Virus record (IMG/VR): IMGVR_UViG_3300044825_002350
Location: 1 to 40,214 of that record
DNA: 40,214 nt
Strand: one strand, 5' to 3'
Source: a virus
This document shows positions 1-8,343 of the stretch, in pieces. Position 1 is the stretch's first letter; each line of letters opens with the position of its first letter. The notes under the pieces were generated by a model, which was not told the DNA's origin, made no database searches, and saw nothing but the letters and a program-made list of their open reading frames with translations. Both the position numbers and the translations under genes were made by a program.

Positions 1-120
1 ATTGGAAGGTGCAGAGACTACTGGGTGTAACACGATCTTGTTACGTAATACCAGATTTAGCGTCCGGCATCCCACAGGGATGAAGAGATAGTCCACCCCT
101 CTAAGAAACTAGAGACCAGG
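1..120 (+). ncRNA. 3' part of a group I intron in the major capsid gene
   Basis: The first 120 bases carry the 3' half of a group I catalytic core. GACTA at 16-20 (after GGTGCAGA) can pair with TAGTC at 89-93 to form P7. Between them lie a hairpin built from CTGG/CCAG (21-24/51-54) and GTAAC/GTTAC (27-31/40-44), resembling P7.1/7.2 of subgroup IA introns, and P8 from ATCCC/GGGAT (69-73/77-81). A P9-like hairpin CTCTA/TAGAG (99-103/110-114) follows. The core strings closely resemble those of cyanobacterial tRNA-Leu and cyanophage introns. Coding in the capsid frame resumes just after it, so the 3' splice site lies at a G near 119-122. The 5' half and any endonuclease gene lie outside the window. 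Confidence 0.85.
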
Positions 121-122
121 AG

Positions 123-1274
123 AACGACTTTCCAAAGATTCTGGGTGCGGAACTTTACCGTCCTCACCCTGCTTACATTGCTGAAATGGCAGTGGAGCCC
201 GTGGTGGTCCATGACTTCACTCGTCAGCCCGGTCAAACCGTTCAGTTAGACCGCTATAAGTTCTGGGGTACCCCTGGTACGAAGGACAGCCGTGAGCGTA
301 TTGCCGACCAAACGATCGGTACCGCTAACAGCCGTAACATCACCAAGGAGAAAGTCCTGGTGGTGCTTAAGGAATACACTGGTCCTGCCGACCCGGGTGA
401 TCCGACCCAGCCTTCGACCTTCAAGATTGCTCGTGAAACTCTGATTACCGCCCAGCGTCTTCTGCTGGACACCGGTAACCTCAACATGTTCCACCAGTCG
501 ATCGGTAGCCTGACGCTGCTGGACGATTATCGCCGTTGGCGTGACCGCGTCTTCATTGACGAACTTGCCAAAGCAGAAGCTAATGGTGTTGCTGGTACTA
601 CCCAAGGTGGTTACTACTTCGCTGGCGGTAAAACCAAAGATTCTCAGGGTCGTGTTTCTTACACCTCCACTGAGTATGGCAATGAGGTGCAGCAGTTCCA
701 GGTGCGTACCGACCTTCTGACCGTTGTTAAGGACCTGCGTAAGCGCAATACTCCTACCTTCGCTGATGGTCTGTATCGTTGCATCTGCGATCCCACCTTC
801 ATGATGCACCTGCGTCGTGATCCTGACTTCCGTGAGATCGCACGTTATAGCGGTAATCCTGGCCAAGGCATGTACATGGGTAACCCCATGATGCCTAACA
901 ACGCCAGCTTCTACATGGGTCCCCAAGCTGGTCAGGGTTATTTCCTGGCTGGTGAACCCGTGATGCCGACTGGTGTGCAGTTTGAAGGCGTCAAGTTCTT
1001 CGAGTCGACCAACTTCCCGACCAAGAACGTGTCTGCTTCCTTCGATGGTGGCTCCACCTATGCTTCCAAGGAAGTGGCCCAGGGTTACTTCTTCGGTCCT
1101 CAGTCTGTTGGTGTTGGTATCGGCGGTCCTAACGCTCAGGTGCTCATCAACAACAACGACGACTTCAGCCGCTTTATCATCCTGATCTGGCAACTGTACG
1201 CTGGCTTCGAGATTCTGAACAAGGACTTCGTGACCACTGCTTACAGCTTCGTGCAAGATGACGGCACTATCTGA
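123..1274 (+). CDS. Major capsid protein, 3' exon (partial)
   Basis: This is the shell-forming protein of the head, most likely HK97-fold and resembling the N4-gp56-like coat proteins. The first in-frame ATG is at 186, but the frame stays open upstream to the intron end and reads NDFPKILGAELYRPHPAYIA into it, so 186 is an internal methionine and this is a 3' exon. The exon has about 383 codons and is rich in Gly, Phe and aromatic residues, with a late segment (roughly DGLYRCICDPTF onward, then PVMPTGVQFEGVKFFES) typical of the capsid core. Third codon positions are strongly C-biased compared with most genes here, as expected for a highly expressed virion gene. A second virion gene follows after 36 bp. 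Capsid role is likely; the exact family is inferred. Confidence 0.8.
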   Translation, partial: NDFPKILGAELYRPHPAYIAEMAVEPVVVHDFTRQPGQTVQLDRYKFWGTPGTKDSRERIADQTIGTANSRNITKEKVLVVLKEYTGPADPGDPTQPSTFKIARETLITAQRLLLDTGNLNMFHQSIGSLTLLDDYRRWRDRVFIDELAKAEANGVAGTTQGGYYFAGGKTKDSQGRVSYTSTEYGNEVQQFQVRTDLLTVVKDLRKRNTPTFADGLYRCICDPTFMMHLRRDPDFREIARYSGNPGQGMYMGNPMMPNNASFYMGPQAGQGYFLAGEPVMPTGVQFEGVKFFESTNFPTKNVSASFDGGSTYASKEVAQGYFFGPQSVGVGIGGPNAQVLINNNDDFSRFIILIWQLYAGFEILNKDFVTTAYSFVQDDGTI

Positions 1275-1310
1275 TAACTGAACATAAACACTCAACATAG
1301 GAAAAGATAA

Positions 1311-2114
1311 ATGACCTATTTGTCCGCTAAGAAAATCTACCCAGGCAACTGGGCAGAACCCCTGAACGGTTGGTACAAGAACATTGATACCAACGATGAC
1401 GGTACCAATAACGCTTCCAAGGGTGGCCCCACTTCGGTGCTTGCCATCCCTGGCTACCGTTACTTCCAGCAGCGTGGTTACGTCCCCGTGACTGCCACCT
1501 CTGGCGCTGGCGCTGTTGCCGCTGCTGATGTGATCGTTCCCTCGCCTTACCGCCAGGACGACACCCGTCCCGACATCACCGGCATGGTGATCTCTGGTAG
1601 CAGCACCCTGCCTGCTTATGTGTATCGCGCTACCATCTCCGTTGCTTCTGGCTGGGGCGATGGGCGCGTTGCTTCCGGTGTGTATGCCGCAACCGGTAAC
1701 GTCATCTCCTTCGGTCGCAGCAACGGTGGTAGCCCCACCGCTGCTTCCGGTATCGGCGAAGCTGTTATCCAGGCAAACCTGACCTCCACCGTATCTGGTA
1801 CTCAGGCTGGCGAAATCTTCTTCGCCGCTGGTTCCGCTGCTTACAGCGCTAACCCCTTCCTGATCGCCTCTGGTGCCGCTGGCGTGACTGCCGGTAACGT
1901 GTACTACGCAGCTACCGCTTCCACTACTCTGAAGGTGTTTGCAAAGGAGACTGCAAATAGCACTGCAACCTCTGGTGGTTTCTATATCTCCAGTGGTGAT
2001 TCCACCGGTGGCCGCACTGGTTACCTCGTCGTCGAAGCCTGCTACATCCAACCTGATGAAGCTCCTGGCTACGAAGACATTGATGGTTACCTCCTGGGCC
2101 GCACCGTTAGCTGA
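1311..2114 (+). CDS. Virion structural protein, probable capsid decoration or head protein
   Basis: The 267-aa product starts at an ATG with a good AGGAAAAG ribosome site. It is rich in Ala, Gly, Ser and Thr and has long beta-strand-like stretches, with no membrane segment or catalytic motif. It has the same strong C-ending codon bias as the capsid gene 36 bp upstream, which suggests co-expression at high level. Position directly after the capsid gene fits a head decoration or accessory capsid protein; a tail-tube protein is the alternative. I do not recognise a named family. Confidence 0.65.
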   Translation: MTYLSAKKIYPGNWAEPLNGWYKNIDTNDDGTNNASKGGPTSVLAIPGYRYFQQRGYVPVTATSGAGAVAAADVIVPSPYRQDDTRPDITGMVISGSSTLPAYVYRATISVASGWGDGRVASGVYAATGNVISFGRSNGGSPTAASGIGEAVIQANLTSTVSGTQAGEIFFAAGSAAYSANPFLIASGAAGVTAGNVYYAATASTTLKVFAKETANSTATSGGFYISSGDSTGGRTGYLVVEACYIQPDEAPGYEDIDGYLLGRTVS

Positions 2115-2126
2115 TTGAGTTAAACT

Positions 2127-2149
2127 AAGACCAGTTAATCACTGGTCTT
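2127..2149 (+). promoter_or_regulatory. Perfect 9-bp inverted repeat abutting the next start codon
   Basis: AAGACCAGT (2127-2135), a 5-nt loop and ACTGGTCTT (2141-2149) form a hairpin that ends one base before the ATG at 2150. No T-tract follows, so it is not a classical terminator. It may protect the 3' end of the abundant capsid transcript or restrict translation of the next gene, which has no clear ribosome site of its own. Confidence 0.6.
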
Positions 2150-2578
2150 ATGTCAACCACGGCAGCAATGCTTTATCAGCATAAAAAAACAGGTGCTCGC
2201 GTCAAAGTTATTAGCGAATGGGATCAAGGCGATTGGTTCATGGTCGAAGATCAAGATGGTCGCCTTTTTACCGTTTACAGGACTGAGATTGAGCCCGACG
2301 AAGAAGCCACTAAAAAGGTAAAGACTCTTCAAGTAAAAGATAAGGCAGCGCAAGAAGAACCACGTACCTTTCCTCCTGATACACGTTTAAATATCAATGG
2401 CGCTACCGCTCAAATGATCGCTGATCATATCAAGGGTATCGGATTGAAAACGGCCCGAGAGATTAAAGATCTTCAGATGTCCTTATCGGGTGAAAGGTTC
2501 AACAATCTCGAACAGCTAAAACAGATCAAAAGAGTTGATTGGAACGCGGTCTTCGCCGCTGACTTGATCCGTGTATAA
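2150..2578 (+). CDS. Helix-hairpin-helix domain protein
   Basis: 142 aa. The N-terminal half (about residues 8-50, KTGARVKVISEWDQGDWFMV) looks like a small beta-barrel. After a charged linker, residues about 80-135 match a ComEA-like helix-hairpin-helix pair: LNINGATAQMIADHIKGIG followed by LKTAREI and a second helical pair. This domain usually binds DNA backbone non-specifically. Its place among virion genes suggests a head-completion or connector role, which is inference. The start may be 2150 or the ATG at 2168. A strong terminator follows at 2599. Confidence 0.7.
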   Translation: MSTTAAMLYQHKKTGARVKVISEWDQGDWFMVEDQDGRLFTVYRTEIEPDEEATKKVKTLQVKDKAAQEEPRTFPPDTRLNINGATAQMIADHIKGIGLKTAREIKDLQMSLSGERFNNLEQLKQIKRVDWNAVFAADLIRV

Positions 2579-2598
2579 CTAACTCCTTCTGTAGATAT

Positions 2599-2627
2599 AC
2601 CCCTGGGAAACCGGGGGTTTTTATTTT
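2599..2627 (+). terminator. Rho-independent terminator
   Basis: An 8-bp stem (ACCCCTGG with CCGGGGGT, one G-T pair) is closed by a GAAA tetraloop and followed by TTTTTATTTT. It ends the capsid transcription unit just before the gene at 2631. Confidence 0.92.
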
Positions 2628-2630
2628 AGA

Positions 2631-3398
2631 ATGGGAAATAAAACAGATATGTCATACTTAACCACACGAGCGGGATTCACTGGGCCAGCGGGGAAGATGG
2701 GCAGTGGTGCCCCGCACCATATCGACTTAAAGCTTTTGCAATCGCTTCCGATTGCTGAGCAAGTCAAAATGGTAGACGCGGTTGCTCGACAATATCAAAC
2801 TATTGGACGTGAATTAGAGTTTTCAAATGCAGCAGTCTCTGGTGCTCGTTGGAACCCAGCAGCCGATCTATCCGACAAGGTTGATTTATTAAATCGTGCC
2901 GCCAAAGCACATTCGCATAGTCAGCACAGTGGCTGGAACTCTTTAGATTTTTATGTACCTTTTAAAGGTAAGAGCCGTTTTGACAAAGGGGCAGTAGAAG
3001 ACGCTTCTATTTATTTGCCTGTTGTTGCAGGGGGTAAAGTTCGTCGAGGTAGTGGCGGCGGTTACGGATATTTTTCGGAAGCCCTGGATCCACAGGGACG
3101 CATGATCGCGCGTGTTGGACACGGCAATATTGACCGGCCCGAAAAAGATGGTGATATAACCATACCTTTAACAGGTGGCGCAACAAGTCCCCAGTCTTCT
3201 CAAAATCCAGAAGATTTTCAAGGTTTGTTGTCTGGTTATCTTCTTGGTTCTTTACTAAGGGGTGAACCAAAGGAAGATCCAAAAACACAGATGATGAGAG
3301 GGTTTGTTAAAGAGCTGGTACAACCGCAGCAAAATGACATGGCCGGTGCATTGTTCCAGCAGTTACTGTCGTCTTCTACAGGTGGACTGTTTGGTTAA
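2631..3398 (+). CDS. Virion protein with degenerate M23-peptidase-like domain
   Basis: 255 aa. The central part (about residues 95-175) has the layout of a lysostaphin-type M23 fold: HSGWNSLDFYVPF, then IYLPVVAGGKVRRGSGGGYG, then RMIARVGHGN. The usual H-x(n)-D zinc ligands and the final HxH are only partly kept (a single HGN), so catalytic activity is doubtful. The C-terminal third is Gln/Ser/Leu-rich and ends in GLFG, an ending similar to that of the 745-aa protein at 8697-10934 (GSFFG). The start could also be the ATG at 2649. A tail or internal virion protein is likely; the M23 relationship is by eye only. Confidence 0.6.
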   Translation: MGNKTDMSYLTTRAGFTGPAGKMGSGAPHHIDLKLLQSLPIAEQVKMVDAVARQYQTIGRELEFSNAAVSGARWNPAADLSDKVDLLNRAAKAHSHSQHSGWNSLDFYVPFKGKSRFDKGAVEDASIYLPVVAGGKVRRGSGGGYGYFSEALDPQGRMIARVGHGNIDRPEKDGDITIPLTGGATSPQSSQNPEDFQGLLSGYLLGSLLRGEPKEDPKTQMMRGFVKELVQPQQNDMAGALFQQLLSSSTGGLFG

Positions 3399-3409
3399 TT
3401 CAGTTCATC

Positions 3410-3415
3410 TATAAT
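3410..3415 (+). promoter_or_regulatory. TATAAT late-promoter-like element
   Basis: TATAAT lies 23 nt before the GTG start at 3438, after the end of the previous gene, with no recognisable -35 box. It is one member of a recurring set in this window. Confidence 0.5.
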
Positions 3416-3437
3416 TGAGAACATACGGAAGTAAGCT

Positions 3438-3899
3438 GTGCAGCTCAGCGATTTTGACAAGAGTAGAGTCCGGTATCATCTGGGCTACTTCACGGTTTCC
3501 GTGCCGGCGGGTGACTTTGCCCGTTTAGAAGAAGCTATGAACACCGTTCCGGATTCATACTTCTACGACAAAATCGTTATTCAGATTGGTCGTTGTGATA
3601 CGGCCGAAAAGAAAACAGAAGTTGCAACATCGCCTTCCACTCGGTTAGAAAGCATCGTTGGTGATGTGGACCGTACGATTCGGTCTAGTAATGCCAAAGA
3701 AGCTCTCAAGGTTTGGGATGAGATTTATCTCTACGAGACCAACCGTTTAGCCGGTATCCTTTACGTACCTAACTACAAGGATCCGTTCCAAGCTCGTTAC
3801 CGTTACGAGCGCTCTGGCGCTGAGTTTATTCAGGCGCTACCAGGCCCGGCTGACGTTTCAGTTGGCACTCGCATATTTTTACATGAGGTTTGGAGGTAA
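3438..3899 (+). CDS. Virion-associated protein, probable head-tail connector or neck
   Basis: 153 aa, starting at GTG after a GGAAG ribosome site. The protein is soluble, mixed alpha/beta, with no signal or membrane segment. It sits between virion genes and ends at 3899, just before the next start at 3902, so the two are probably translationally coupled. I do not recognise the family; a neck, completion or tail-terminator role is a guess from size and position. Confidence 0.6.
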   Translation: MQLSDFDKSRVRYHLGYFTVSVPAGDFARLEEAMNTVPDSYFYDKIVIQIGRCDTAEKKTEVATSPSTRLESIVGDVDRTIRSSNAKEALKVWDEIYLYETNRLAGILYVPNYKDPFQARYRYERSGAEFIQALPGPADVSVGTRIFLHEVWR

Positions 3900-3901
3900 T
3901 T

Positions 3902-4639
3902 ATGGCTGGTAATCCTGCGGGCAATGCGATTACTAATGAAATCATGTACATGGCCAACATGTTTGGGAGGGGTCGAATGCCTTATGGCGGCGCTTTCCAA
4001 GGTGTAACAGGAGCGCTGCAAGGTGCGGCAAATTTTTTAAATAGAAATCAGATTGGTACACGAGGGCTCCCCGCGCAGCGTCCTCCGATGCCGGGTTTAC
4101 CAACGAATTACAAACAGACTGAGTTAGCGACTGGCGCTGCTGCGGAAGCGTTTCGCCCTGGTGCCGGATTCCCTGGTCAGCAAGGGGCAGCAGAGCGGGC
4201 ATACCAACAGGAAAAGTCTCGGATAGCTCAGCAAACAGCTCAAGACCCAGAACTACAACGCTATGAAGCAGCTCGTCTAAAAGCCGTAGCTCCTGGAGCA
4301 ACTCCAGAAACTGTGCAAGCTGCAGAAGATATTGGTATGCAGATCTGGCGCCAGAAGTATGGCACCACTCCCATGGGGCAAACGGGTGGCGCAGTTGGAT
4401 CTTTTAACCCCTTGATGCAGAAAACTTTTGGCTATCAGTCCGGCATGGCACCGGATCAACTTACTGAGATGCAAAAGACGGCTGCTCCAATTCCCGTGGC
4501 TCCAGGGGCGCTTCCATACCAAATGGGCGATCTTGGCACCCGTGTTTCAGAAACAGGGTATGATCCTGCTGCTTACGGATTAACACCAGACAAAATTGAG
4601 GAAATGAAGAAAAAACTTCTTCAACAAGCAAGTAAGTAA
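3902..4639 (+). CDS. Hypothetical virion protein, Gly/Pro/Gln-rich
   Basis: 245 aa. The ATG at 3902 is preferred over the in-frame ATG at 3890 because a strong GGAGG site lies 5 nt before it. The N-terminal 80 residues are Gly/Asn/Pro-rich and probably disordered. A helical middle (residues about 85-150) carries many Gln/Glu/Ala, and the end is Lys-rich. There are no catalytic motifs. Its place in the run 3438-7939 suggests a virion or assembly protein; the function is unknown. Confidence 0.6.
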   Translation: MAGNPAGNAITNEIMYMANMFGRGRMPYGGAFQGVTGALQGAANFLNRNQIGTRGLPAQRPPMPGLPTNYKQTELATGAAAEAFRPGAGFPGQQGAAERAYQQEKSRIAQQTAQDPELQRYEAARLKAVAPGATPETVQAAEDIGMQIWRQKYGTTPMGQTGGAVGSFNPLMQKTFGYQSGMAPDQLTEMQKTAAPIPVAPGALPYQMGDLGTRVSETGYDPAAYGLTPDKIEEMKKKLLQQASK

Positions 4640-4852
4640 TTTAATTGGCATTGCTTTGCATGTAAGCCCAACCAACTGGACACGAATCTTTGATTCACGG
4701 GGGCCAGTGTTGTTGCTTTAAACCGATGATCCTTTGTCCCAATTTTGTTAAACGCCTTACGACCAAGCTCAGCCTTGTTGTTGCATTACAAACTGTTTTT
4801 ATTCCTGGTCTCAAAGCGAGTTCAAATTGGGTAGGAGAATGAGGCAATAAAA
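4640..4852 (+). other. 213-bp intergenic region with one hairpin
   Basis: No credible gene is seen. A hairpin at 4675-4708 combines ACTGG/CCAGT and GAATC/GATTC, with a 3-nt loop, but lacks a T-tract. The rest is unremarkable apart from a GGAGAATGAGG stretch that gives the ribosome site for the gene at 4853. Confidence 0.5.
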
Positions 4853-5560
4853 ATGACAGAGCGCGAACTACTACAGAGTTACGTATCAAAACCAGCTATT
4901 CAGAATGCATTGCGTGTTATACGTTTTGCGGAAGGTACTGAACGTGGCGGTCCTGACTCGTACCGCGTGATGTTTGGTGGCGGTCTTGCACCCGACTTAA
5001 AACGCCATCCAGATAAAGTTATTAAAGGCGGTAAATACGCAAGCGCTGCAGCAGGCGCTTATCAGTTCATGCCGCCTACTTGGGAAGCTCAGGCAAAAGC
5101 TTTAGGACTGACTGATTTTGGCCAACAAAGTCAAGATCTTGCGGCAGTGCGGCTCATGCGTAATCGCTTGATGCCGATTGGTGGTTTATCCGTTTTAGAA
5201 AAAGAAGGCTTTAGTCCTCGTGTTTCTGCTGCCCTGGCACCAGAATGGGCTTCTCTGCCAACAGAAAAAGGTGTAAGTTACTACGGACAGCCGGTTAAGA
5301 AACTTTCTGATCTTCAAAAAGTTTATAGCCAGCCTTCTAATGACCAAGCACAAACAACAACTACGGGGCAAGAGACATCTTCTACCGGTTTCCTCCAAGG
5401 GTTTTTATCGGCAATGTCCGGCAGTAATACCAAGGAAGTGTCCATGAAAGATCTCTTGGCACAGGAAGTGAAAGGCGAATTTATGAAGCAACTACTTGCC
5501 CCTCAGACCATGGCAGGTCCCCTTGATTTTCTGTCAAGCTACCTTAATCCGTACGCTTGA
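4853..5560 (+). CDS. GH104-type lysozyme / lytic transglycosylase, virion-associated
   Basis: 235 aa. Residues about 20-120 match the lambda-R-like endolysin fold (GH104): IRFAEGT with the catalytic Glu, SYRVMFGG, a conserved HP, AAGAYQFMPPTWEAQAKALG, and LTDFGQQSQDLAAVRLM. This enzyme cleaves the MurNAc-GlcNAc bond of peptidoglycan. The C-terminal 100 residues (Gln/Thr-rich, then helical) are an extension not needed for catalysis, suggesting a tail-associated enzyme that opens the wall at entry. It lies inside the virion gene run, apart from the GH24 lysozyme at 11677, which fits that split of roles. There is no signal peptide. Confidence 0.8.
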   Translation: MTERELLQSYVSKPAIQNALRVIRFAEGTERGGPDSYRVMFGGGLAPDLKRHPDKVIKGGKYASAAAGAYQFMPPTWEAQAKALGLTDFGQQSQDLAAVRLMRNRLMPIGGLSVLEKEGFSPRVSAALAPEWASLPTEKGVSYYGQPVKKLSDLQKVYSQPSNDQAQTTTTGQETSSTGFLQGFLSAMSGSNTKEVSMKDLLAQEVKGEFMKQLLAPQTMAGPLDFLSSYLNPYA

Positions 5561-5574
5561 TTGGAAACAAGCTT

Positions 5575-5580
5575 TATAAT
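5575..5580 (+). promoter_or_regulatory. TATAAT late-promoter-like element
   Basis: An exact TATAAT lies 23 nt upstream of the TTG start at 5604 and is followed by the ribosome site AGGAAG. No good -35 hexamer is present at the usual distance. Confidence 0.55.
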
Positions 5581-5603
5581 GTAAACAAGTAGGAAGTAGA
5601 ACA

Positions 5604-6386
5604 TTGTCGTCATCCGCAACGAACAAGCAACCACTGTTAATTGATCGTCCGTTATTCGATTCGGTTCGAGTAACAACGCAGACGGTTGGTAGCTCTACTG
5701 CTAATACCCTCTTTGTTCAAGGTGGACAGGCACCGTCGATCCTGGTCGACATGGATGCCGCTATCCAGGAAGACAACAACAATGGTGGCGTTGTTGATTC
5801 GATCACCATTAGTCGCAACGACTTCTATCGTGCACCGGACTACACCATCAATGCCTCGACTTCAGGCACTGTCATTTCCCTGGTCAGTGGACAAATTGTT
5901 TACGTAACAACCACAGGCGTCATCACTGCAACCACTCCGGCCAGTGGCGTTGGTTATTACACCTATACCGGTGCAACGACCTTAACGGGCGTCAATACCG
6001 CTCTACACTACTCAGGCGGTACATCGAGTGGTTTTACATACAACGGTGTTGCTTACGGCTATCAGCCTGCTGTTACTTTTGTGTTCTACCACACCCGTGG
6101 AACGACAGTACCCATTCCTGCGTCAGGTGACTACCGTGTTCTGTTCGCCAAAACGGTCCCTGCCAATAGCGGTACGGTTGATTGTTCGGATCTGATGCCC
6201 CAACTGGCAGCTCCTGTGGCACAAGCGGGCAATACTGCTGGCCTTGGCTCCACAGCTCCTCTGCGCAACAAAGGCATCTACCTGGAAAAAGGCGACCGTA
6301 TTTACGTCGGCGTGTTTCCGGATGGTCCTAATGCATCTGGTTATATCCCAGGGGCTCATATCATTGCGCAAGGTGGTCTCTTCTAA
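5604..6386 (+). CDS. Virion structural protein with TTG start
   Basis: 260 aa. It begins at TTG, supported by the AGGAAG ribosome site 8 nt upstream and the TATAAT at 5575. The protein is Thr/Ser/Gly-rich with many short beta strands, has no membrane segment, and shows the same C-rich codon use as the capsid genes, so it is probably abundant in the virion. The C-terminal part (GDRIYVGVFPDGPNASGY) looks like a compact beta domain. The next gene starts 3 nt after its stop. A baseplate, tail or decoration protein is possible; the family is not recognised. Confidence 0.65.
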   Translation: MSSSATNKQPLLIDRPLFDSVRVTTQTVGSSTANTLFVQGGQAPSILVDMDAAIQEDNNNGGVVDSITISRNDFYRAPDYTINASTSGTVISLVSGQIVYVTTTGVITATTPASGVGYYTYTGATTLTGVNTALHYSGGTSSGFTYNGVAYGYQPAVTFVFYHTRGTTVPIPASGDYRVLFAKTVPANSGTVDCSDLMPQLAAPVAQAGNTAGLGSTAPLRNKGIYLEKGDRIYVGVFPDGPNASGYIPGAHIIAQGGLF

Positions 6387-6388
6387 AT

Positions 6389-7939
6389 ATGGCTAGAAAG
6401 AGTGGAAGCTCTTTTGGTAATTTTGATCAGTCAATCGTAAAACCTCCAAATGGTGTAAAACCAATTACGACTGAGTTTTCAAAAGGTTCTGTTCCGGATT
6501 CTTTATACACTATTAACAGGGAATCGGCTTGGTCTCGCTGGAGACGAGGCTACGAGTTGGCGACTGCAACAACACACAACAACGATTACTCTTATCAGTT
6601 TGATTATGAGATACCAAATTCTTCCTCTACAGGCAATCCTGCGACTGTAATCTCGGGAGCTTTTGTTGGTTATCCAACGATAAGTAAAGATCTTGGTATG
6701 CATTGGGCCATTTGGCGTTACGCTGGATCAGTCCGGTGTGATCGACTAACAGATCCAGTCAGTAGTCAGAAACTTTTTATTGAGTCTGTTACGGAAGATG
6801 CTAATTACTGGTATGTAAAATTAGCGGGAACCTGGAGCCCAGCCAACCCACTTCCGGCACCTTTTTATATTCCAGTTCCAGGGGAACCAGATGGTTTAAA
6901 ACCCGCTAATACGGAGATTTTTGAAGACCGTATTATTACGGTTGACGGTCCAATCATCGATAAAGATACCATAAATCCACAAACTCAAACAAGGTACGGT
7001 TACGTACAAGCAGTCGTAGTTGCTATTAATCAAGACACTGGCATCCTTACTTTTAAAAAAGCTGGCTCCGTTCAAATTACGCCGGACGGTATTTTTACAA
7101 CACCATCATCTATTGGTTTTACTCCGGGGCGTTATCTAATTACTGGATCAAGATACTGTTGCACATGTCAAGATTTTACTCGTCGAGATTATTCATTTTT
7201 ATCAGCGAGTACAACAAGCAACAAGCGACAGTTCCCTCGTTCAGGCGTCACAAGCATTAAGCCTGGTCGTTTTGAATTAACAAAACGTGATGGAATTTTA
7301 GACAACAATGCAATGACAAGATCGGGACAAGATCGAACATTGGACGTTGTTTCACCAGAGGGGTTCGAGCTTGATTACGATGTAACAGATAACAGCATTG
7401 GAAGCCGTAAAGCAACAAGAGATAATCCTGGTGTATTTAGAGATTTTGGTTCTACTTATGTTAGGAGCACAACCGACATTGCGGTCACAGGCTCTAGAGC
7501 AGAAGGTCTCCCAGGCTACGAAGATTACTCTTCTGTTGTTTTCAACACTGATACGGACTCTATTCCGCAGATCACAATTACAGCAGTTGACGACTCTTGG
7601 ACGCCTTTGTTAGACGAGTTGAGATACTGTAAACACATCTATGCACTTAAATTCAAAGATCGAGTATTCCCCCCTGAACCGTCTGATTTTCCTGTAGGTG
7701 CAGGCAGTATGGCAGCTTGGGAGCAAACTCTTGTTGCTAAATCGCAAAAAGAAAAAGAAAGCATTGCAGAATTTTTACAAACACAGAGGGCGCTGTCTTT
7801 GATGGATGTGCCGCCCTACAACTGCCAATCTCCAATGATTTTTCCGATGTTACAGCGTATCTTTAACTTTGCTACGGATAAAATCTTGATTGAAAACTTT
7901 ACGATGTTTGATAAAGACGGCAGGCTATACAAGCCATAA
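6389..7939 (+). CDS. Large virion protein (probable tail or baseplate component)
   Basis: 516 aa, starting at an ATG 3 nt after the upstream stop. It is beta-rich with many Asp/Thr/Tyr and includes a Cys cluster (YCCTCQDF, about residue 254). The last 80 residues are helical. Codon use is more A/T-rich than in the capsid genes, suggesting lower expression. It is the last gene of the plus-strand virion run and is followed by a terminator. A structural role is inferred from position and composition; no family is recognised. Confidence 0.6.
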   Translation: MARKSGSSFGNFDQSIVKPPNGVKPITTEFSKGSVPDSLYTINRESAWSRWRRGYELATATTHNNDYSYQFDYEIPNSSSTGNPATVISGAFVGYPTISKDLGMHWAIWRYAGSVRCDRLTDPVSSQKLFIESVTEDANYWYVKLAGTWSPANPLPAPFYIPVPGEPDGLKPANTEIFEDRIITVDGPIIDKDTINPQTQTRYGYVQAVVVAINQDTGILTFKKAGSVQITPDGIFTTPSSIGFTPGRYLITGSRYCCTCQDFTRRDYSFLSASTTSNKRQFPRSGVTSIKPGRFELTKRDGILDNNAMTRSGQDRTLDVVSPEGFELDYDVTDNSIGSRKATRDNPGVFRDFGSTYVRSTTDIAVTGSRAEGLPGYEDYSSVVFNTDTDSIPQITITAVDDSWTPLLDELRYCKHIYALKFKDRVFPPEPSDFPVGAGSMAAWEQTLVAKSQKEKESIAEFLQTQRALSLMDVPPYNCQSPMIFPMLQRIFNFATDKILIENFTMFDKDGRLYKP

Positions 7940-7942
7940 AAA

Positions 7943-7970
7943 ACGGCCCTATCAGCGACAGGACCGTTTC
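7943..7970. terminator. Bidirectional terminator between convergent genes
   Basis: ACGG-C-CCT and AGG-A-CCGT pair around a 9-nt loop with one internal mismatch. A-rich sequence lies on the left and T-rich sequence on the right, so it could stop both the virion operon (+) and the HTH gene (-). Confidence 0.65.
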
Positions 7971-7989
7971 TGTATCCCCAGGCCGTTCC

Positions 7990-8208
7990 CTAGGCGGCCA
8001 TTGGCATCATACCAGCTTTTGCGAGTTGCTTGCGTACTGCCGTCACGTTCCAGCGGTAGCTATCCCTGGAGCGGGTCTCAGGGAATGCCGCATAGTGGGG
8101 TCCGAGCTTCAGGGTACCGTCATCGCGGAACTTGAAGAGTGTCTTACGGTCAATGCCAAGAAGCTCTTCTAGCTTCTGAGCAGAAACCCAACCAGGATGC
8201 GAGGCCAT
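7990..8208 (-). CDS. Small HTH DNA-binding protein (excisionase/MerR-like)
   Basis: About 72 aa from the ATG at 8208; a GTG at 8241 would add 11 residues. The core GWVSAQKLEELLGIDRKTLF is a winged-helix start (adapted to pick a DNA site), followed by a wing-like segment ending SYRWNVTAVRKQLAKAG. It is likely a phage transcription regulator or DNA-architecture protein. With no integrase gene in view, a role in excision is unlikely. It stands alone, convergent with the virion operon. A related but longer HTH protein is at 16291-16728. Confidence 0.7.
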   Translation of the reverse strand: MASHPGWVSAQKLEELLGIDRKTLFKFRDDGTLKLGPHYAAFPETRSRDSYRWNVTAVRKQLAKAGMMPMAA

Positions 8209-8241
8209 GCAGGCAGTAGTAGCAACCCCCTTACCATACAC

Positions 8242-8343
8242 AGGATCAGTGCGAAGTCAAGGGTCTTAACCTAAAATTTATCTTTATGCCTAAACCTGTA
8301 ACAGTGTGGACAACTTAAAATGAATTAACGGCAATTGAAGAGC
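8242..8343 (+). promoter_or_regulatory. Divergent promoter region
   Basis: This is the AT-rich gap between the minus-strand HTH gene and the plus-strand HNH gene. TAAAAT occurs twice (near 8273 and 8317). The second lies about 22 nt before the ATG at 8344, matching the spacing of the recurring late-promoter-like element. Confidence 0.4.

Noticed and set aside
246-2051. 601-residue open frame on the minus strand opposite the capsid and following gene
   Set aside because: It is a shadow of two highly C-biased plus-strand genes; it has no ribosome site, and crosses the gap between two genes with clear plus-strand starts.
4695-4889. 64-residue minus-strand frame over the 4640-4852 gap
   Set aside because: It crosses the promoter and start of the lysozyme gene and lacks a ribosome site; no homology-like features.
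7990-8241. Lysogeny module (excisionase/repressor)
   Set aside because: The HTH fold resembles excisionases, but no integrase, attachment repeat or repressor-type gene is present in the window.
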